From NCBI GenBank assembly GCA_032622095.1, contig CP136061.1:3224001-3288000 (forward strand): a stretch of 64,000 nucleotides of DNA. The letters are read 5' to 3'. The notes under the pieces were generated by a model that worked only from the letters and a program-made list of their open reading frames with translations, made no database searches and was not told the origin of the DNA. The position numbers were made by a program, and so were the translations under genes. This document shows, in pieces, positions 11,540-22,369 of the stretch; position 1 is the stretch's first letter; each line of letters starts with the position of its first letter. The stretch is from Siphonodentalium dalli (taxonomy: Eukaryota > Mollusca > Scaphopoda > Gadilida > Siphonodentaliidae).

Positions 11540-12841
11540 TTACACGACATTGAAAACATTGACTGCATTTTCCCCTCGGCGGATACAGGACCCGTTCCCC
11601 AAAACCTGGCGGACAGCCTGCCTCTTGTGAGATAATAGAGCTGAAATATTGTTTGATTGTTCCACATTTATCCGAGGATAATTATTCAGACTGTTCAAAT
11701 TTTTGTATCCAGAAATTTGTACAATTTGGTTTGGAGGAACTCCTTCATCATTCAATGCATGATGTCCTTGCGTGCACTATATGGTGTCAAATGTTTATCA
11801 CTGTTGATGCTGGTATTGGCGATCGTTGACTTCATAACGGAATAAAGTTGATTTATTCCAAGAGCATGTCTCTTGTACCAGTGTCCGTGTGTCCACCCAT
11901 TGTGATTAATTGCCAGAAAGAATGGACTATCTGCAGAGCACATTTCAGTTGGTCGTTTCTCTGTAAACAGTTTATATAGTCTTACCGGGTCCATCGATGC
12001 ATCATCAACAGAATATGCTCTGGGCTTAGTTTGGCGCACGTCACTTGGGTTGCTTCCTGTCCGTGTCTTAGTTTGTCGCTCTTGGCTGTACTCGATAAAT
12101 TATTCACCAACACCGTCAACTTTAATACGTATGTCTCCCCATCTCAAACCATGACACTCTACACCGGTCCTCATGCCGAAGTGGACTACACACATTAACC
12201 ACATGGTATTCATCAGAGATCTTGGATTTGATGGCCCTAGTGCTCCTTGTTCATACATTGTTTCGATATCTTTATTCGAAATTGGGTCCGAAGTAAGTGG
12301 TTTGTTTCCCTTTCCTTGAGATTTCAAGTTGTTTTGCTTACTTTTGAGTGTAAGTCGCAGATTTGAGACTTGAATGTCGGTTATTATGGACACAGGATAA
12401 TTTTTCATTTTCAAATGACGATCGAACGACGACAGGAATGCACACAAACTGCCTGGTTCGTATTCAGAGCCATCCTTTTTCCTCACATAAATCATAAAAT
12501 TGCATAGATGGTAACATAGTTCTCCGGGAGGGATGATCTCCAACTGTCTCCATCTCACCCCTTATGCTGAGGAATTCCATTATAAGTTTCATATCATATT
12601 CTGTTTTGCGTTTGGTATTGATATTCTCCTGTTCTGCGTTAAAATTTTAAACACCTGTCGTCGGTGACATATTCACAAATCGAGAATGCGAAGCCGAAGG
12701 CATTTCCGGAGTTTTACTTTGCGGAACACCATGTTGGACGACGTGCTGCGATTGCATGTCAGTATTGTCACAATTTCCAAGGAAAATATCCTCCAAATCT
12801 GTATCAGTAAGGCCATCGATCCACAATAGTTTATCTGACAT
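11540..12841 (-). pseudogene. Crypton-like tyrosine recombinase (DUF3504 family), broken
   Basis: The minus strand encodes a degraded Crypton-type recombinase, related to the domain later domesticated in ZMYM and KIAA1958-like proteins. In order: an N-terminal exon from ATG 12841 (MSDKLLWIDGLTDTDLEDIF); NTKRKTEYDMKL and MEFLSIRGEM; PPGELCYHLCNFMIYVRKKDG; GMRTGVECHGLRWGDI with the first catalytic Arg; RQTKTRTGSN; then YSARKD and QISGYKNLNSLNNY. It carries a frameshift near 12550, a stop near 12102 (GE*FIEY) and a frameshift near 11757. Two positions normally His in the family, HSARKT and TGHKN, are Tyr here, so the enzyme would be inactive even if the frame were repaired. The terminal Tyr and RKD arginine remain. 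Cryptons lack terminal inverted repeats, so the element ends cannot be set. Confidence 0.85.
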
Positions 12842-13017
12842 TTTTGTTTTATTTGTGACAGAAAACTGTTGTCTGACAGACGATAACGTAAAGAAACAAA
12901 AGAGTAGTGAGTGGGAAGTAACTCTAGTTCGATGTGGCGAAGCGATGTTAACTCATCTAGTTTCCGAATCACTTTTAATTTTAGCGCGGATGGATACGAG
13001 TGAGTTATCGATTTCTC

Positions 13018-14090
13018 TCACCCACTACACACTTTAGCACAGGCAGCCGGTATGAGATAGCTGGGCGAGATTTCCCTGTCTCACACAATACGTGGCCATC
13101 TATCTCACCCCACCACGTAACTGCTTTACTTGTTTAATTAAGAGCTAATTTAACAATCCGTCATCATGTTTTGTATGAACTAAAACAATGACTACCAACC
13201 AGTTACGCTTCGCTTTTCAAGTAAATAAATATGGACGAATTGGTCGACGCTAATACACAGTCATGGAGATAAGCTTCGAACATGTTAATCACGAAGAACT
13301 TTCATCATAACTTCACTTGCAGACGCAAAGTTGCACAACATGCAATATAAGCAACTAATTATGCGAACACATTCCATAAAAAACAGAAGGCCACGAAAGC
13401 GAAACTGGCAATTCACATTTCGTAACTAGTAAACAATAGCCGATTCACAAATGACGAACGAAATAGTTCCACATTCGAACAGTTGTCATCTTTGCAATAA
13501 ATCGTCGATCGCGACTAACTAACATTTGTCTGTCATATATTCACATGTTTCCTTTTCTAATGGTACCGATATGGGCATTTCCTATGACATAATCTATTAG
13601 TCTAGTTGTTTATACTTCATATCAATACACGCGTTTTTCGGAATAATCTGTAGATGCAACTTTGTGACGTATGACGTCGATTTCAACAAGACCATGTCAA
13701 TTTCACTCTAACGTATTAACCCTGCGAGCACGGATGGCGCGCTTTGTTTTTACAGTATATACCTTTGATATATACCGAAATCATCCCAGATAATCACGAA
13801 TATAGCATCAGATTTCTCCTTAGATATACCGTTATAAAGCTACGGGGATCTGCCATTGATTGGTATAAAAACAAAATCGGAATGAGGCTATTTGGGTTGG
13901 GAGAAAAATGATCCATCATGACCTGGGATGTGGACATGGAAAAATCTCACCCTCGGGGCCAGATATTTGGTCCGGACACTCGGCAAGCCTCGTGTCCGGC
14001 CCAACTATCTGGCCCCTCGGGTGAGATTTTTCCATCCCACACCCCAGGTCATGATGGATAATATTAATCTCACTAGACGGATTACGGTTA
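13018..14090 (+). repeat. ~1.05-kb dispersed repeat, copy 1 (with hairpin)
   Basis: From CACTACACACTTTAGCACAG to GATGGATAATATT, this block matches 30145-31085 throughout, apart from small indels and the hairpin core. No coding sequence is recognised. It abuts the 5' side of the Crypton relic. Confidence 0.85.
13912..14058 (+). repeat. large hairpin, ~67-bp arms
   Basis: Arms 13912-13979 and 13992-14058 pair almost perfectly around a 12-nt loop (TCGGCAAGCCTC). Outer ends are TCCATCATGACCTGGG and its complement. At 31047-31072 the related repeat has only the outermost part of this hairpin, as if the centre had been deleted. Confidence 0.85.
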
Positions 14091-14132
14091 TCATCTGACG
14101 CAAAAATACTACTATTTGATAGCTTAGCATAT

Positions 14133-14440
14133 AATAAAAGTTAATATGACTCCCTATCACTTATCTATAACGTTACAAAGCACATGAGTATGTCGTTATG
14201 TTTTAGTTAATTTTCGACCCTTTGGACCACCGGATCGTGAAACAAATGAGTTATGACTAGGATAAGTTTGACGCTCTAATTCATTGTGCCACATTACTGG
14301 ATGTTTTCTTTTCAGTGTTGCAAATTACATGCTCATTGTATTTTTTCTCATATGTGAATGCTTGACAAGTTTAATGTTCCCGGTTCAAACTATCTAGAGT
14401 TTACTTGTGAAGTTTTAGCCACCGCAACCCCTCAAATAAA
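14133..14440 (+). repeat. ~295-bp dispersed repeat, copy 2
   Basis: Partner of 8906-9200. From 14440 to 15940 I see no gene I can support. A 145-codon open frame at 15333-15770 is unrecognised and lacks any family motif. Confidence 0.8.
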
Positions 14441-15940
14441 TAAGCTCATACCACGTTATCAACGATTTCTCGGGAATTAATTCATTTTAAGTTTTACGAC
14501 AGCCATGACCTCTTTAACCTAATATTTTTACATGAAGGAAATAGTATACTCCTCACAGCAACCACACGATGGTAAATAATTTCCCTTGTAACACGATGGA
14601 ATCCAAAATACAGTTTCAGTTACCCTCTTTACAGAGATGGTCCACCATATTGCCACTCCTTAATCTCATATGATCAACAGATCGTTCGCAGCTGGAATAG
14701 TACCACATAATTAGTGTGAACATATTGTAGTCAGCGCCAGTCCAATGTATACATCAGGGGACAGACACTTCGATAACTATCGACCGATAGACATATTGCC
14801 AACATTTTCACGCAATATTATAGAAAGCTATCGTCGCGTCAGAACTAAAGTGTTCTATCTCCAAATTCTAATTTGTGTGGGAAATTGAGTTTAAAGTTTT
14901 GACCCCCCCCCCTCCGGTTCACATGTTCTCATTGTTTTGGAAGATAGTACATAGCGGGTATAATAGCTGGTGTAAAATACTATTATAAGACGAGTCTCGA
15001 GACAAAACATATGATATCTTTGGTGTAATCACGAAAACAAACTGGAGATAGAACAATTTATGTAAATTGTTCTGTTTTTATCCCGCGCTTAAGTGGTATT
15101 CATGTTTTTCAATCATATAAACGTGCAAAAATCCCAAATCACGCCAATTTCTGTGTTATTTTAATCAAGCAATTAATCTAGATATAAGATATTCACACCT
15201 ATTAGCGAGAAAGCATTATTTCCAACTAGTCACTTCGCTGGCACTCTGCCAATTGCTTTCTATTGAAGGTAAGAGATAGAACATTTTATCACTGAATTCA
15301 TACAATCACGTGGTACAAAATAAATAGATTAATTGGTACACAGTGGAGATAGAACAATATATCACTCTCGAAAAGATAAGTTTTTGAGATGGAACAGATT
15401 TACACAGCCTCTCATTAAAATTTGGTATTCGATATCTGATGATTTTCGGACTATGTTAAGCAGACTATCAAACGTCCGTTACAAGCACGAATATGGCTTT
15501 AGAGCTGGCAACCCATCAGTGCACCTCTGTCATCATATGTATTGTGTAGCTACAGACGACACTAAAGAATCAAAGAATTGCACTTTAGTAACCTGCAATG
15601 ACTTTTGGTATTATTCCTCATGGAATTATATTACGGAAACTCCATCCTTACAGGATCAGACATCTGGCCAATGCATGGTTACAATATTACTCGTCAATAG
15701 ATTGCAAGACATATACGTTCATTTCAATGGTTTGATATACATCAACGATATAAACTTGGTGTTATCATAACATTGAATTAATTTTATTATGCAGACAGTA
15801 AGGCTGCTGAACGATATACACCGGGAACCAGCATTGCATTTATTATATTATGCAGACAGTAATGGTCGACATCGGTTATGAGGTCGTAACTGCGACACAT
15901 CGATTGACGTCGACCAATATATGTATTTTATCAGTTGCAG

Positions 15941-16246
15941 AAAACATTCGCCTAGTTGGTGGATCAATAATAACATCCGGTCGAGTTGAGGTGTATATGA
16001 ACGGTCAATGGGGAACAGTGTGCGGTTACCCAGGGTGGGGTTGGGGTGACTCTAATGCAGCTGTCGTGTGCAAGATGCTGGGATTTCGAGAAGGCATCGC
16101 CAGAGGGCGAGGCACCAACGGACAAGGGGTTGGACCTATCTGGATCAGAAACGTCGCATGTACCGGGGAGGAGGCTGCAATATGGAATTGCTCTTATTCG
16201 AACCAAGCCTGTCCACACTCTTGGGACGCTGGAGTTGACTGTCAGG
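15941..16246 (+). CDS. SRCR domain exon 2 (partial gene)
   Basis: This 306-bp exon encodes a second complete SRCR domain. Motifs in order are IRLVGG, SGRVEVY, QWGTVC, AAVVCKMLGF, GPIWIRNVAC, AIWNC and DAGVDC. Again there are six cysteines and both boundaries are phase 1. The acceptor is TATTTTATCAGTTGCAG ending at 15940 and the donor is GTGAGT at 16247. Compared with exon 1 it has a glycine/tryptophan-rich insertion after WGTVC (YPGWGWGD) and a three-residue insertion near GRGTNGQG. The 8.2-kb gap from exon 1 would be one intron filled with the repeats described above. It fits the same multi-SRCR receptor or secreted protein; neighbouring paralogous genes are also possible. Confidence 0.94.
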
Positions 16247-16263
16247 GTGAGTAAGATATGTCA

Positions 16264-16393
16264 CAGTTGGACAGAAGCTTGCATGTGTTATTGGACAATT
16301 GGACAGAAGCTTGTATGTGTTATTGGACAGTTGGACAGAAGCTTGTATACGTTATTGGGCAGTTGGATAGAAGCTTGTATGTGTTATTGGATG
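16264..16393 (+). repeat. 32-bp tandem repeat, four copies
   Basis: TTGGACAGAAGCTTG recurs every 32 bp just inside the intron after SRCR exon 2. Minor substitutions separate the copies. Confidence 0.85.
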
Positions 16394-16415
16394 TTGTTGA
16401 AGAGCACAGTGGCCC

Positions 16416-16577
16416 GTGTTGATACGAGTGGAACACGAATGTAATAAATGTAACATGGCGGCAGTGGCTGTGTTGATACGAGTGAAACACGAATGTAATA
16501 AATGTAACATGGTGTCAGTCGCTGTGTTGATACGAGTGAAACACGAATACAATAAATATAACATGGTGTCAGTGGCT
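16416..16577 (+). repeat. 54-bp tandem repeat, three copies
   Basis: Units begin GTGTTGATACGAGTG and end CAGTGGCT at 16416, 16470 and 16524. Because 54 is divisible by three, both strands stay open across the array; these frames are artefacts. Confidence 0.88.
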
Positions 16578-16800
16578 GTGTTGAATGTATCTGATGCTGG
16601 TTGTTAAAACTGTTTCCAGGAAAATAACTTGGGTTTCGTCGGATCACTTCTGACAGAGTTATGCTCTTTTTCGAATAGGAAATTGCTAACTATTTTGTTT
16701 TCCCGATATAAACTCTACGGAGTTATGTTTATTGTTTGGCTTATACACAGTTAAAAACTATCGTCGGTTCGACGGTTTCTCGCCGTCATAATCGACGTCC
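16578..16800 (+). repeat. diverged dispersed repeat, copy 1
   Basis: GATCTGATACTGGTTGTTAAAA-type sequence followed by AGGAAAATAA and a GTTATGC...TTAGAATTTGCTGAC-like block. It is matched, with more divergence, at 17389-17620. From memory, this kind of block is frequent in bivalve introns. Confidence 0.55.
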
Positions 16801-17388
16801 CCATACCGTTTCATCAGTTTTATGTGCCCATTCAAATTGTCTAAATTAAATATTTTCGTGATTCAAAGTTATGACCTGAAAATTAAATAGTATATTTATC
16901 GGCGACCATATTATATACGGCAATTACTCCATACAGTAGGACTGAATCTTACTCTGCTGATATTTAATATATATTATTTATCCGGCATTCATTATGTGTT
17001 ATGCGTAGTACGAATTATCATGATACAGAACTTATCGGGGTTAAGTTACTCGCTTTAGCGGCACATCTCATTTATACTCCATTTTGGCAATGCGTATTTG
17101 ATGTAATTTGTTGTTTTTGGGAAATTGTTACCTTTTCGATTGTGGACAGTTGGTCAGACGGTCTGATTTCGGTTCCTTTGATAACCGGACACGTTTAAAT
17201 TCTGCCAAAATCGACTTAATCATTGACAATTTCCACAAAATTAGAGAGTAGAGATTCATGCCAATCGATTCATGGCGTGATCTGTGGTCCATCGTTCCAT
17301 GGTCTGACTTCATTCAGTGATGTGTTGTGACTTAGTATCAAAACACTGGCACTTTTACTGACACGTGAGGATATAGGTACAATTAACA

Positions 17389-17620
17389 CGATGAATGTCT
17401 GTTTAATGGATCTGATACTGGTTGTTAAAATTGTTGTCAGGAAAATAATGTCGGGAGTCTATAGAACTGAGCGGTGTGCGTCCTTCTGCGTGTCTGTTCG
17501 TTCGGTTCGCATTAAGATTTGGTTATGCCCCTTGTTCGTCTTAGAATTTGCTGACTATTTTGTACACTGTTAAAAATATACCGTCGTTTTAACGGTCTGA
17601 GACCGTGCAACATCGCTGCC
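17389..17620 (+). repeat. diverged dispersed repeat, copy 2
   Basis: Partner of 16578-16800. It ends with CACTGTTAAAAATATACCGTCG, the same terminal block as the first copy (CAGTTAAAAACTATCGTCG). Confidence 0.55.
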
Positions 17621-17800
17621 AACATTTGACTGTTAAACATACGGTCAGACCGGAGCATTTTTCTACAGTATAAAACCGTTTAAGTAACTGGCAGACCGTA
17701 ACCAATAACTGTCAGACCGTTGTATTTTTTACGGTTCAGCACCGTTTAATTAATATCAAGACCGTAACTAATAATGGTCAGACCAATGGTAATTTGCATG
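17570..17800 (+). repeat. degenerate AGACCGT/ACGGT repeats
   Basis: AGACCGT-type words and their complements (ACGGTC) recur about eight times at irregular spacing of 25-60 bp. This looks like a decayed short tandem or inverted repeat. 17800-18650 holds nothing I recognise. Confidence 0.5.
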
Positions 17801-18654
17801 GGTCAACACCAATCTTTTGCTCTTAATTTGCTAATTTACTATAGAATTAACCATGTTCCCATGGTGACAATATGATTTCCCGGTAGGCATTACGATTCCT
17901 GTTTTTGAATGGTCGAAACTAGTATTATTCGTAACTGAAAAACACATCCTTAGTTCTTATGTTACGATCATAGTTTTGATGAAATGTAAATTCTCAATGC
18001 ATAAAGTGATAGACAATACTGATGAAACTTTGCAGTTTGCAGAGGATCAAGCTTGTTATCTGCCTAGAATAATTTAATTCGAAAAAGGCTGCGCACGTGT
18101 AATGTGTTAGCCTTTCACCAACTACTGTATACACATGGCTGCAAATAACAAACGATCCTAGTAATAGGTGATAAGCCAACCCAATAAAACCCATCACTAT
18201 TCAGGTATGAGTAATACTAATTTCAACCATTCTAAAACAGGAATCGGCATGCCCTTTTAAGCCATAAAAAGAACAAAGCTTCACAGTTAAATCTCAAATG
18301 CATGTACATGTAAAATTAAAGTATCTTAATGGCATACTTTTTGGTAACATAAAAAGCGTGAAACTGTCCAGTCACTTGTAAACACAGTTTGCTTAATTTA
18401 GAAAAGGACGTGATTATAGCACAATACCAAAAATCTGTCACGCTTATTATTGCAATATTAAACGCAAAATATTGCGATACTAAGCGTGCTAAATTTCATA
18501 CAGACCCGATAGTGTTATATTTATATTAGATAAATATAGTGTACATATAGCATTTACAACTATAATTATATACATATCTAAAACATTGTCTCTGTATACA
18601 ATGAACATTACAGAAGAAGCAATATACCACTTCTTTTGACTGGTACTGTATATC

Positions 18655-18722
18655 AATAACAGCTAGTTGGGATTTGAACCTTCAAGACAACATCAGATCC
18701 CATAATAACTGGGCGCGATGAC
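18655..18722 (-). repeat. possible tRNA-like SINE fragment
   Basis: On the minus strand a B-box-like GGTTCAAATCC follows an A-box-like GTCGCCAAGTCATCG at tRNA-like spacing. The body does not give a convincing cloverleaf. It lies directly before the first compound repeat unit. Confidence 0.35.
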
Positions 18723-18789
18723 TTGGCGACAATGTTCTCCTGTAGTCTCACATTTTCCATGAAAGTTTAAAGCATAGTTTGATAAGAAC

Positions 18790-20348
18790 ATCCAGCCAAT
18801 AGCGTACTGCCGGTAAATTGTCGTAATAACGTGACGATACCATGGCGAATGATGACAATGTCTCATATCCACACACTTCAATGAAAATTGATGAACGCGG
18901 AATGAATTTGTCCGGGTAATTGTATTGTATTGTATTACATATCAGTATGTGACAGTTTCGGTTTTCATCCGGAAAAGTCAAAACGCATTCCCCTCGTTTA
19001 AGTGGAGTGTTGCCAGATCACAGGGTGGTGTTTTTGGAATAATCACGAAATGCTTCGTCATGTACTGTGTGTTGCGAATATCATCACTCGATACGCCGCG
19101 CAGCAAGATGATCTCGAGGTCATTGGTGTGTAATGAGTGTATGCTGTAGCGTCTCGTTTCCATGTCCAATCATTGCTTGACAATAATAGTATCGCCATTT
19201 CTGAAGAATAGATATTCAGCAATGGAAATTCAACAATCAAGACTGGCGAAACGGTTAAAGGTGTCTTGTCTCTTTGCAGGAACATTTCTAACAACAAGAA
19301 AAACAACAACATCAACAACAACAAGAACAACAACAACAACAGCAATAACAGGTCAGTGACCACGTGTCGCCCGAAAGGTGGATTTTTAGTAACTTATAGC
19401 AATGGTTGATTATTTTAATTCTGTCGAAATTCACCGTGACCAACTTCAAACTTTGTATGTTTTTCATGTTGAATTTAAAATCAACCAGGTAACTAAAAGT
19501 AAAGTTATCACCCGGAAACCAAAATAATCGGCAAATTTTAAATCGACAAGATCCATAACTTCGACAAAATTGGGCGGACCGAATCCATATTCGAAATTTA
19601 CCTGTATTTGGAGCTCATAAACTCAGATTCAAAATTTGGTTCAGATCCGACCACAATCTAAAATTATCACCCGCCAAACGACAAAATTATAAATCGAAAA
19701 AAACGGGCCATAACTCCGGACTGAACTTGACCTGTATTTCGAGCTCATAAGCCCAAATTTGGTTTCGATGCGTTAGCCCAAAAATGAAGTTTTCATCCGG
19801 AATCTTTCCGCACGGACGGACGCACGGGCGTCCCGACGACTCGGTGGACGGACGGACGGAAACCGGCTATTTTAATAGTCTACCCCAAAAATCGAGGGAC
19901 AGAAAGATTAAAAACTCGTTCGAAATTGCGGACGAAGGTGGATAACTCTACAAACAAGTGGCAATACGGCCACATTTCGTGAATAATCAAGTCACGGTGG
20001 GGGAACTTCTCCTGGCGATGCGGTTCTCTACCGAGTTGCGTGAACATTTTGAACGACGATTCCGATTCTCTATCGAGCAATCGCGGCGTAAAACGTAAAA
20101 AACAACAACTTTAGATCAGTTTTTCGTGGGTTTCATAGCGCTATCACTGACCATCACTTTTTGTAAAAAAAAAGAAAAAAAAAAGTTAAAAACTAATCCC
20201 GAAATGCACGGAAATTGAGTTTCTATTTTCCGATTCCGATATCTGCTGAAGACTCCGATTCTCAACCGAGCGCTCGGTTCTCTGCGAATAGCTCGATTAT
20301 CTGCATTAGATAAAGTAGTACATGCCATCCGCTTGATTTATACCAATA
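18790..20348 (+). repeat. compound repeat unit U1 (with Thr exon)
   Basis: First copy of the unit seen in full at 50606-54185. It is a deletion mosaic. At about 18951 the end of one module (CAGTATGT) joins the exon module (CAGTTTCGG) over a shared GTATGT. At about 19916 ACTCGTTCG joins AAATTGCGGACG directly, skipping about 1.7 kb present in the full unit. Confidence 0.8.
19280..19351 (+). CDS. candidate Thr-rich linker exon 1
   Basis: A 72-bp candidate exon lies between CTTGTCTCTTTGCAG and GTCAGT. In frame it encodes a threonine-dominated peptide (TFLTTRKTTT start, TTTAITG end), the kind of O-glycosylated linker placed between domains of mucin-like and SRCR proteins. Both ends are phase 1, matching the SRCR exons, so it could splice between them. 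The first split codon would be xGA here, against xAA in the other copies. The open frame to its left is intronic read-through and is not coding in my model. Without transcripts, a decayed copy remains possible. Confidence 0.5.
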
Positions 20349-20713
20349 TATTTACACTCCCACATGCATTCGTACTGTGGAACATGAATGCAGGACGTTG
20401 GTTTGTCGATATTACGTCACATGACGTCGCGTGCTGACCCCAACTTGCATCCATTTTTGTGTAGATGCAACTTGCACCGAGCCACGATAATAACGTTGGA
20501 AATGGGCACTTAAAACTCATTTAATCTGCCAGTTGACTCGGTTGAGTGTAAATATAAGTAATGGATGTTGATTTTGTTGCGTTCCATAGAGTATGGATGC
20601 AAGTTGGTCTGACATTTTAATGTGTGGAACGCTTTCGCGTTCCACACAAAATGTCAGACCAACTTGCATCCATACTCTATGGAACGCAAGCAAATCAACA
20701 ACCATTTCTAAAA
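20349..20713 (+). mobile_element. fold-back insertion, ~365 bp
   Basis: Compared with the empty version at 54030-54040 (ACCAATAT followed by GGCTACATAATTAG), this copy has about 365 extra bases between those words. The 3' half is a long hairpin: arms about 20561-20632 and 20637-20706 pair around a 4-nt loop (TTTC), including GAGTATGGATGCAAGTTGG and its complement. Ends are ATTTACAC and TCTAAAAT with only weak inverted similarity. It is probably a non-autonomous fold-back transposon. 20349-20560 has no other recognisable content. Confidence 0.7.
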
Positions 20714-20856
20714 TGGCTACATAATTAGTCATAAACATGACACATGATAGGCGGCGGCCATATGCATTGACATGGGAATTCAGATCGATTGACGCGTCCC
20801 ATATAATACAGTTGGTTCAAAGAACACTTAATTGCAATTACAAAATTTACACCAAG

Positions 20857-20947
<91 letters not shown>

Positions 20948-20949
20948 GG

Positions 20950-20977
<28 letters not shown>
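20857..20977 (+). repeat. CT microsatellite
   Basis: About 120 bp of (CT)n interrupted by TGTATGTCTGTCTGTCTG and TGG. The same position in other units has only 5-8 dinucleotides, so it has expanded here. The Arg/Glu and Ser/Leu frames across it are artefacts. Confidence 0.95.
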
Positions 20978-20981
<4 letters not shown>

Positions 20982-21563
20982 AGCGTACTATAATGGTCCC
21001 TAATGTTAATGACCACATTTTTATACGATTGCTAACTCTCACATGGAACATTGCCTCTCCTCCAGTCGGTCATGCACAGTGAGAAAATCTACTCTATATG
21101 TATATATATGGCAACAACTGTGACAATTCGTCTATGCCACGAGTATGGTCAGATTATGTCATGTTAATGTCCTATTCTTCTGGAAACAGCTCTTTGTGTG
21201 AACTCACATATCGCGTCACTTTCTTCAGAGGTCTTTCGGGTATGTCAGTTTCGGTTTCATCCGGAAAAGTCAAAACGCAATCACCCTCGTTTAAGTGGAG
21301 TGTTGCCAGATCACATGGTGGTGTTTTTGGAATGATCCCGAAATGCTTCGTCATGTACTGTGTGTTGCGAATATCATCACTCGATACGCCGCACAGAAAG
21401 ACGATCTCGAGGTCATTGGTGTGTATGCTGCAGCGTCTCGTCTCCATGTCCAATCATTGCTTGACAATAATAGCATCGCCATTTCTGAAAAATAGATATT
21501 CAGCAATGGAAATTCAACAATCAAGACTGGCAAAACGCTTAAAGGTGTCTTGTCTCTTTGCAG

Positions 21564-21620
21564 AAACACTTCCAACAACAACAACAATACCAACAACAGC
21601 ATCAACAACAACAATAACAG
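21564..21620 (+). CDS. candidate Thr-rich linker exon 2
   Basis: A 57-bp candidate exon, the shortest copy. Acceptor CTTGTCTCTTTGCAG, donor GTCAGT, phase 1-1. It encodes ETLPTTTTIPTT with a TTTITG end. It is five codons shorter than the 72-bp copies but still in frame, as expected from loss of whole ACA units. The surrounding intron sequence belongs to unit U2. Confidence 0.5.
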
Positions 21621-22369
21621 GTCAGTGACCACGTGTCCCCCAAAAGGTGGATTTTTAGTAACTTATAGTAATTGTTGATTTTTTTAATTCTGTCGAAATT
21701 CACCGTGACCAACTTCAAACTTGGCATGTTCTTTATGTTGAATTTAAAATCAACCAGGTAACTAAAAGTCAAGTTATCACCCGAAAAACAAAATAATCGG
21801 CAAATTTTATGTCGACACGGTCCATAACTCCGAAAATTTGCCTGTATTTGGAGCTCATAAACTCACATTCCAAATATGGTTCAGATCCGATCACACAATC
21901 TAAAATTATCACCGCAAACCTTAAAACGACAAAATTCTAAATCGAAAAAACGGGCCGTAACTCCGGACCTAACTTGACCTGTATTTCGAGCTCATAAGCT
22001 CGCATACCAAATTTGGTTTCGATCCGTTAGCCCAAAAATTAAGTTTTCATCCCGAATCTCTCCGCATGGACGGACGCACGGGCGTCCAGACGACTCAATG
22101 GACGGACGGACGGACACCGGCTATTTTAATAGTCTCCCCCAAAAATCGAGGGACAGAAAGAATAAAACTCGTTCGTAGACGTATTTGATTCACTGCGCCC
22201 CAAACATAAACAGGAGAAACGCACACTATTACATATAATTCACTTAAAAGTATCATAAAAGAAAATTACTTTCAGAACTGTTATAGAGTTCCAATAATAG
22301 TCACAATTCCTGCCCCAGTTTACACTAAAAAATAAAAATAATAACCATTACCCAGTCGCGACCTGAGTT

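Noticed and set aside
15333-15770. 145-codon + strand frame between repeats and SRCR exon 2
   Set aside because: No recognisable motif, no splice signals that place it in the gene, and AT-rich composition like its surroundings. It could be an unknown exon but I cannot support it.
16352-16647. Open frames on both strands over the 54-bp repeat
   Set aside because: The period is divisible by three, so the frames remain open by repetition.
20725-21051. Arg/Glu-rich and Ser/Leu-rich open frames
   Set aside because: Translations of the CT microsatellite.
21098-21628. 176-codon + strand frame running into the Thr-rich exon (similar ones at 50911, 56842, 58158)
   Set aside because: The acceptor CTTTGCAG lies inside the frame, and the upstream part changes residues freely between copies. 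I read only the part after the acceptor as candidate coding sequence.
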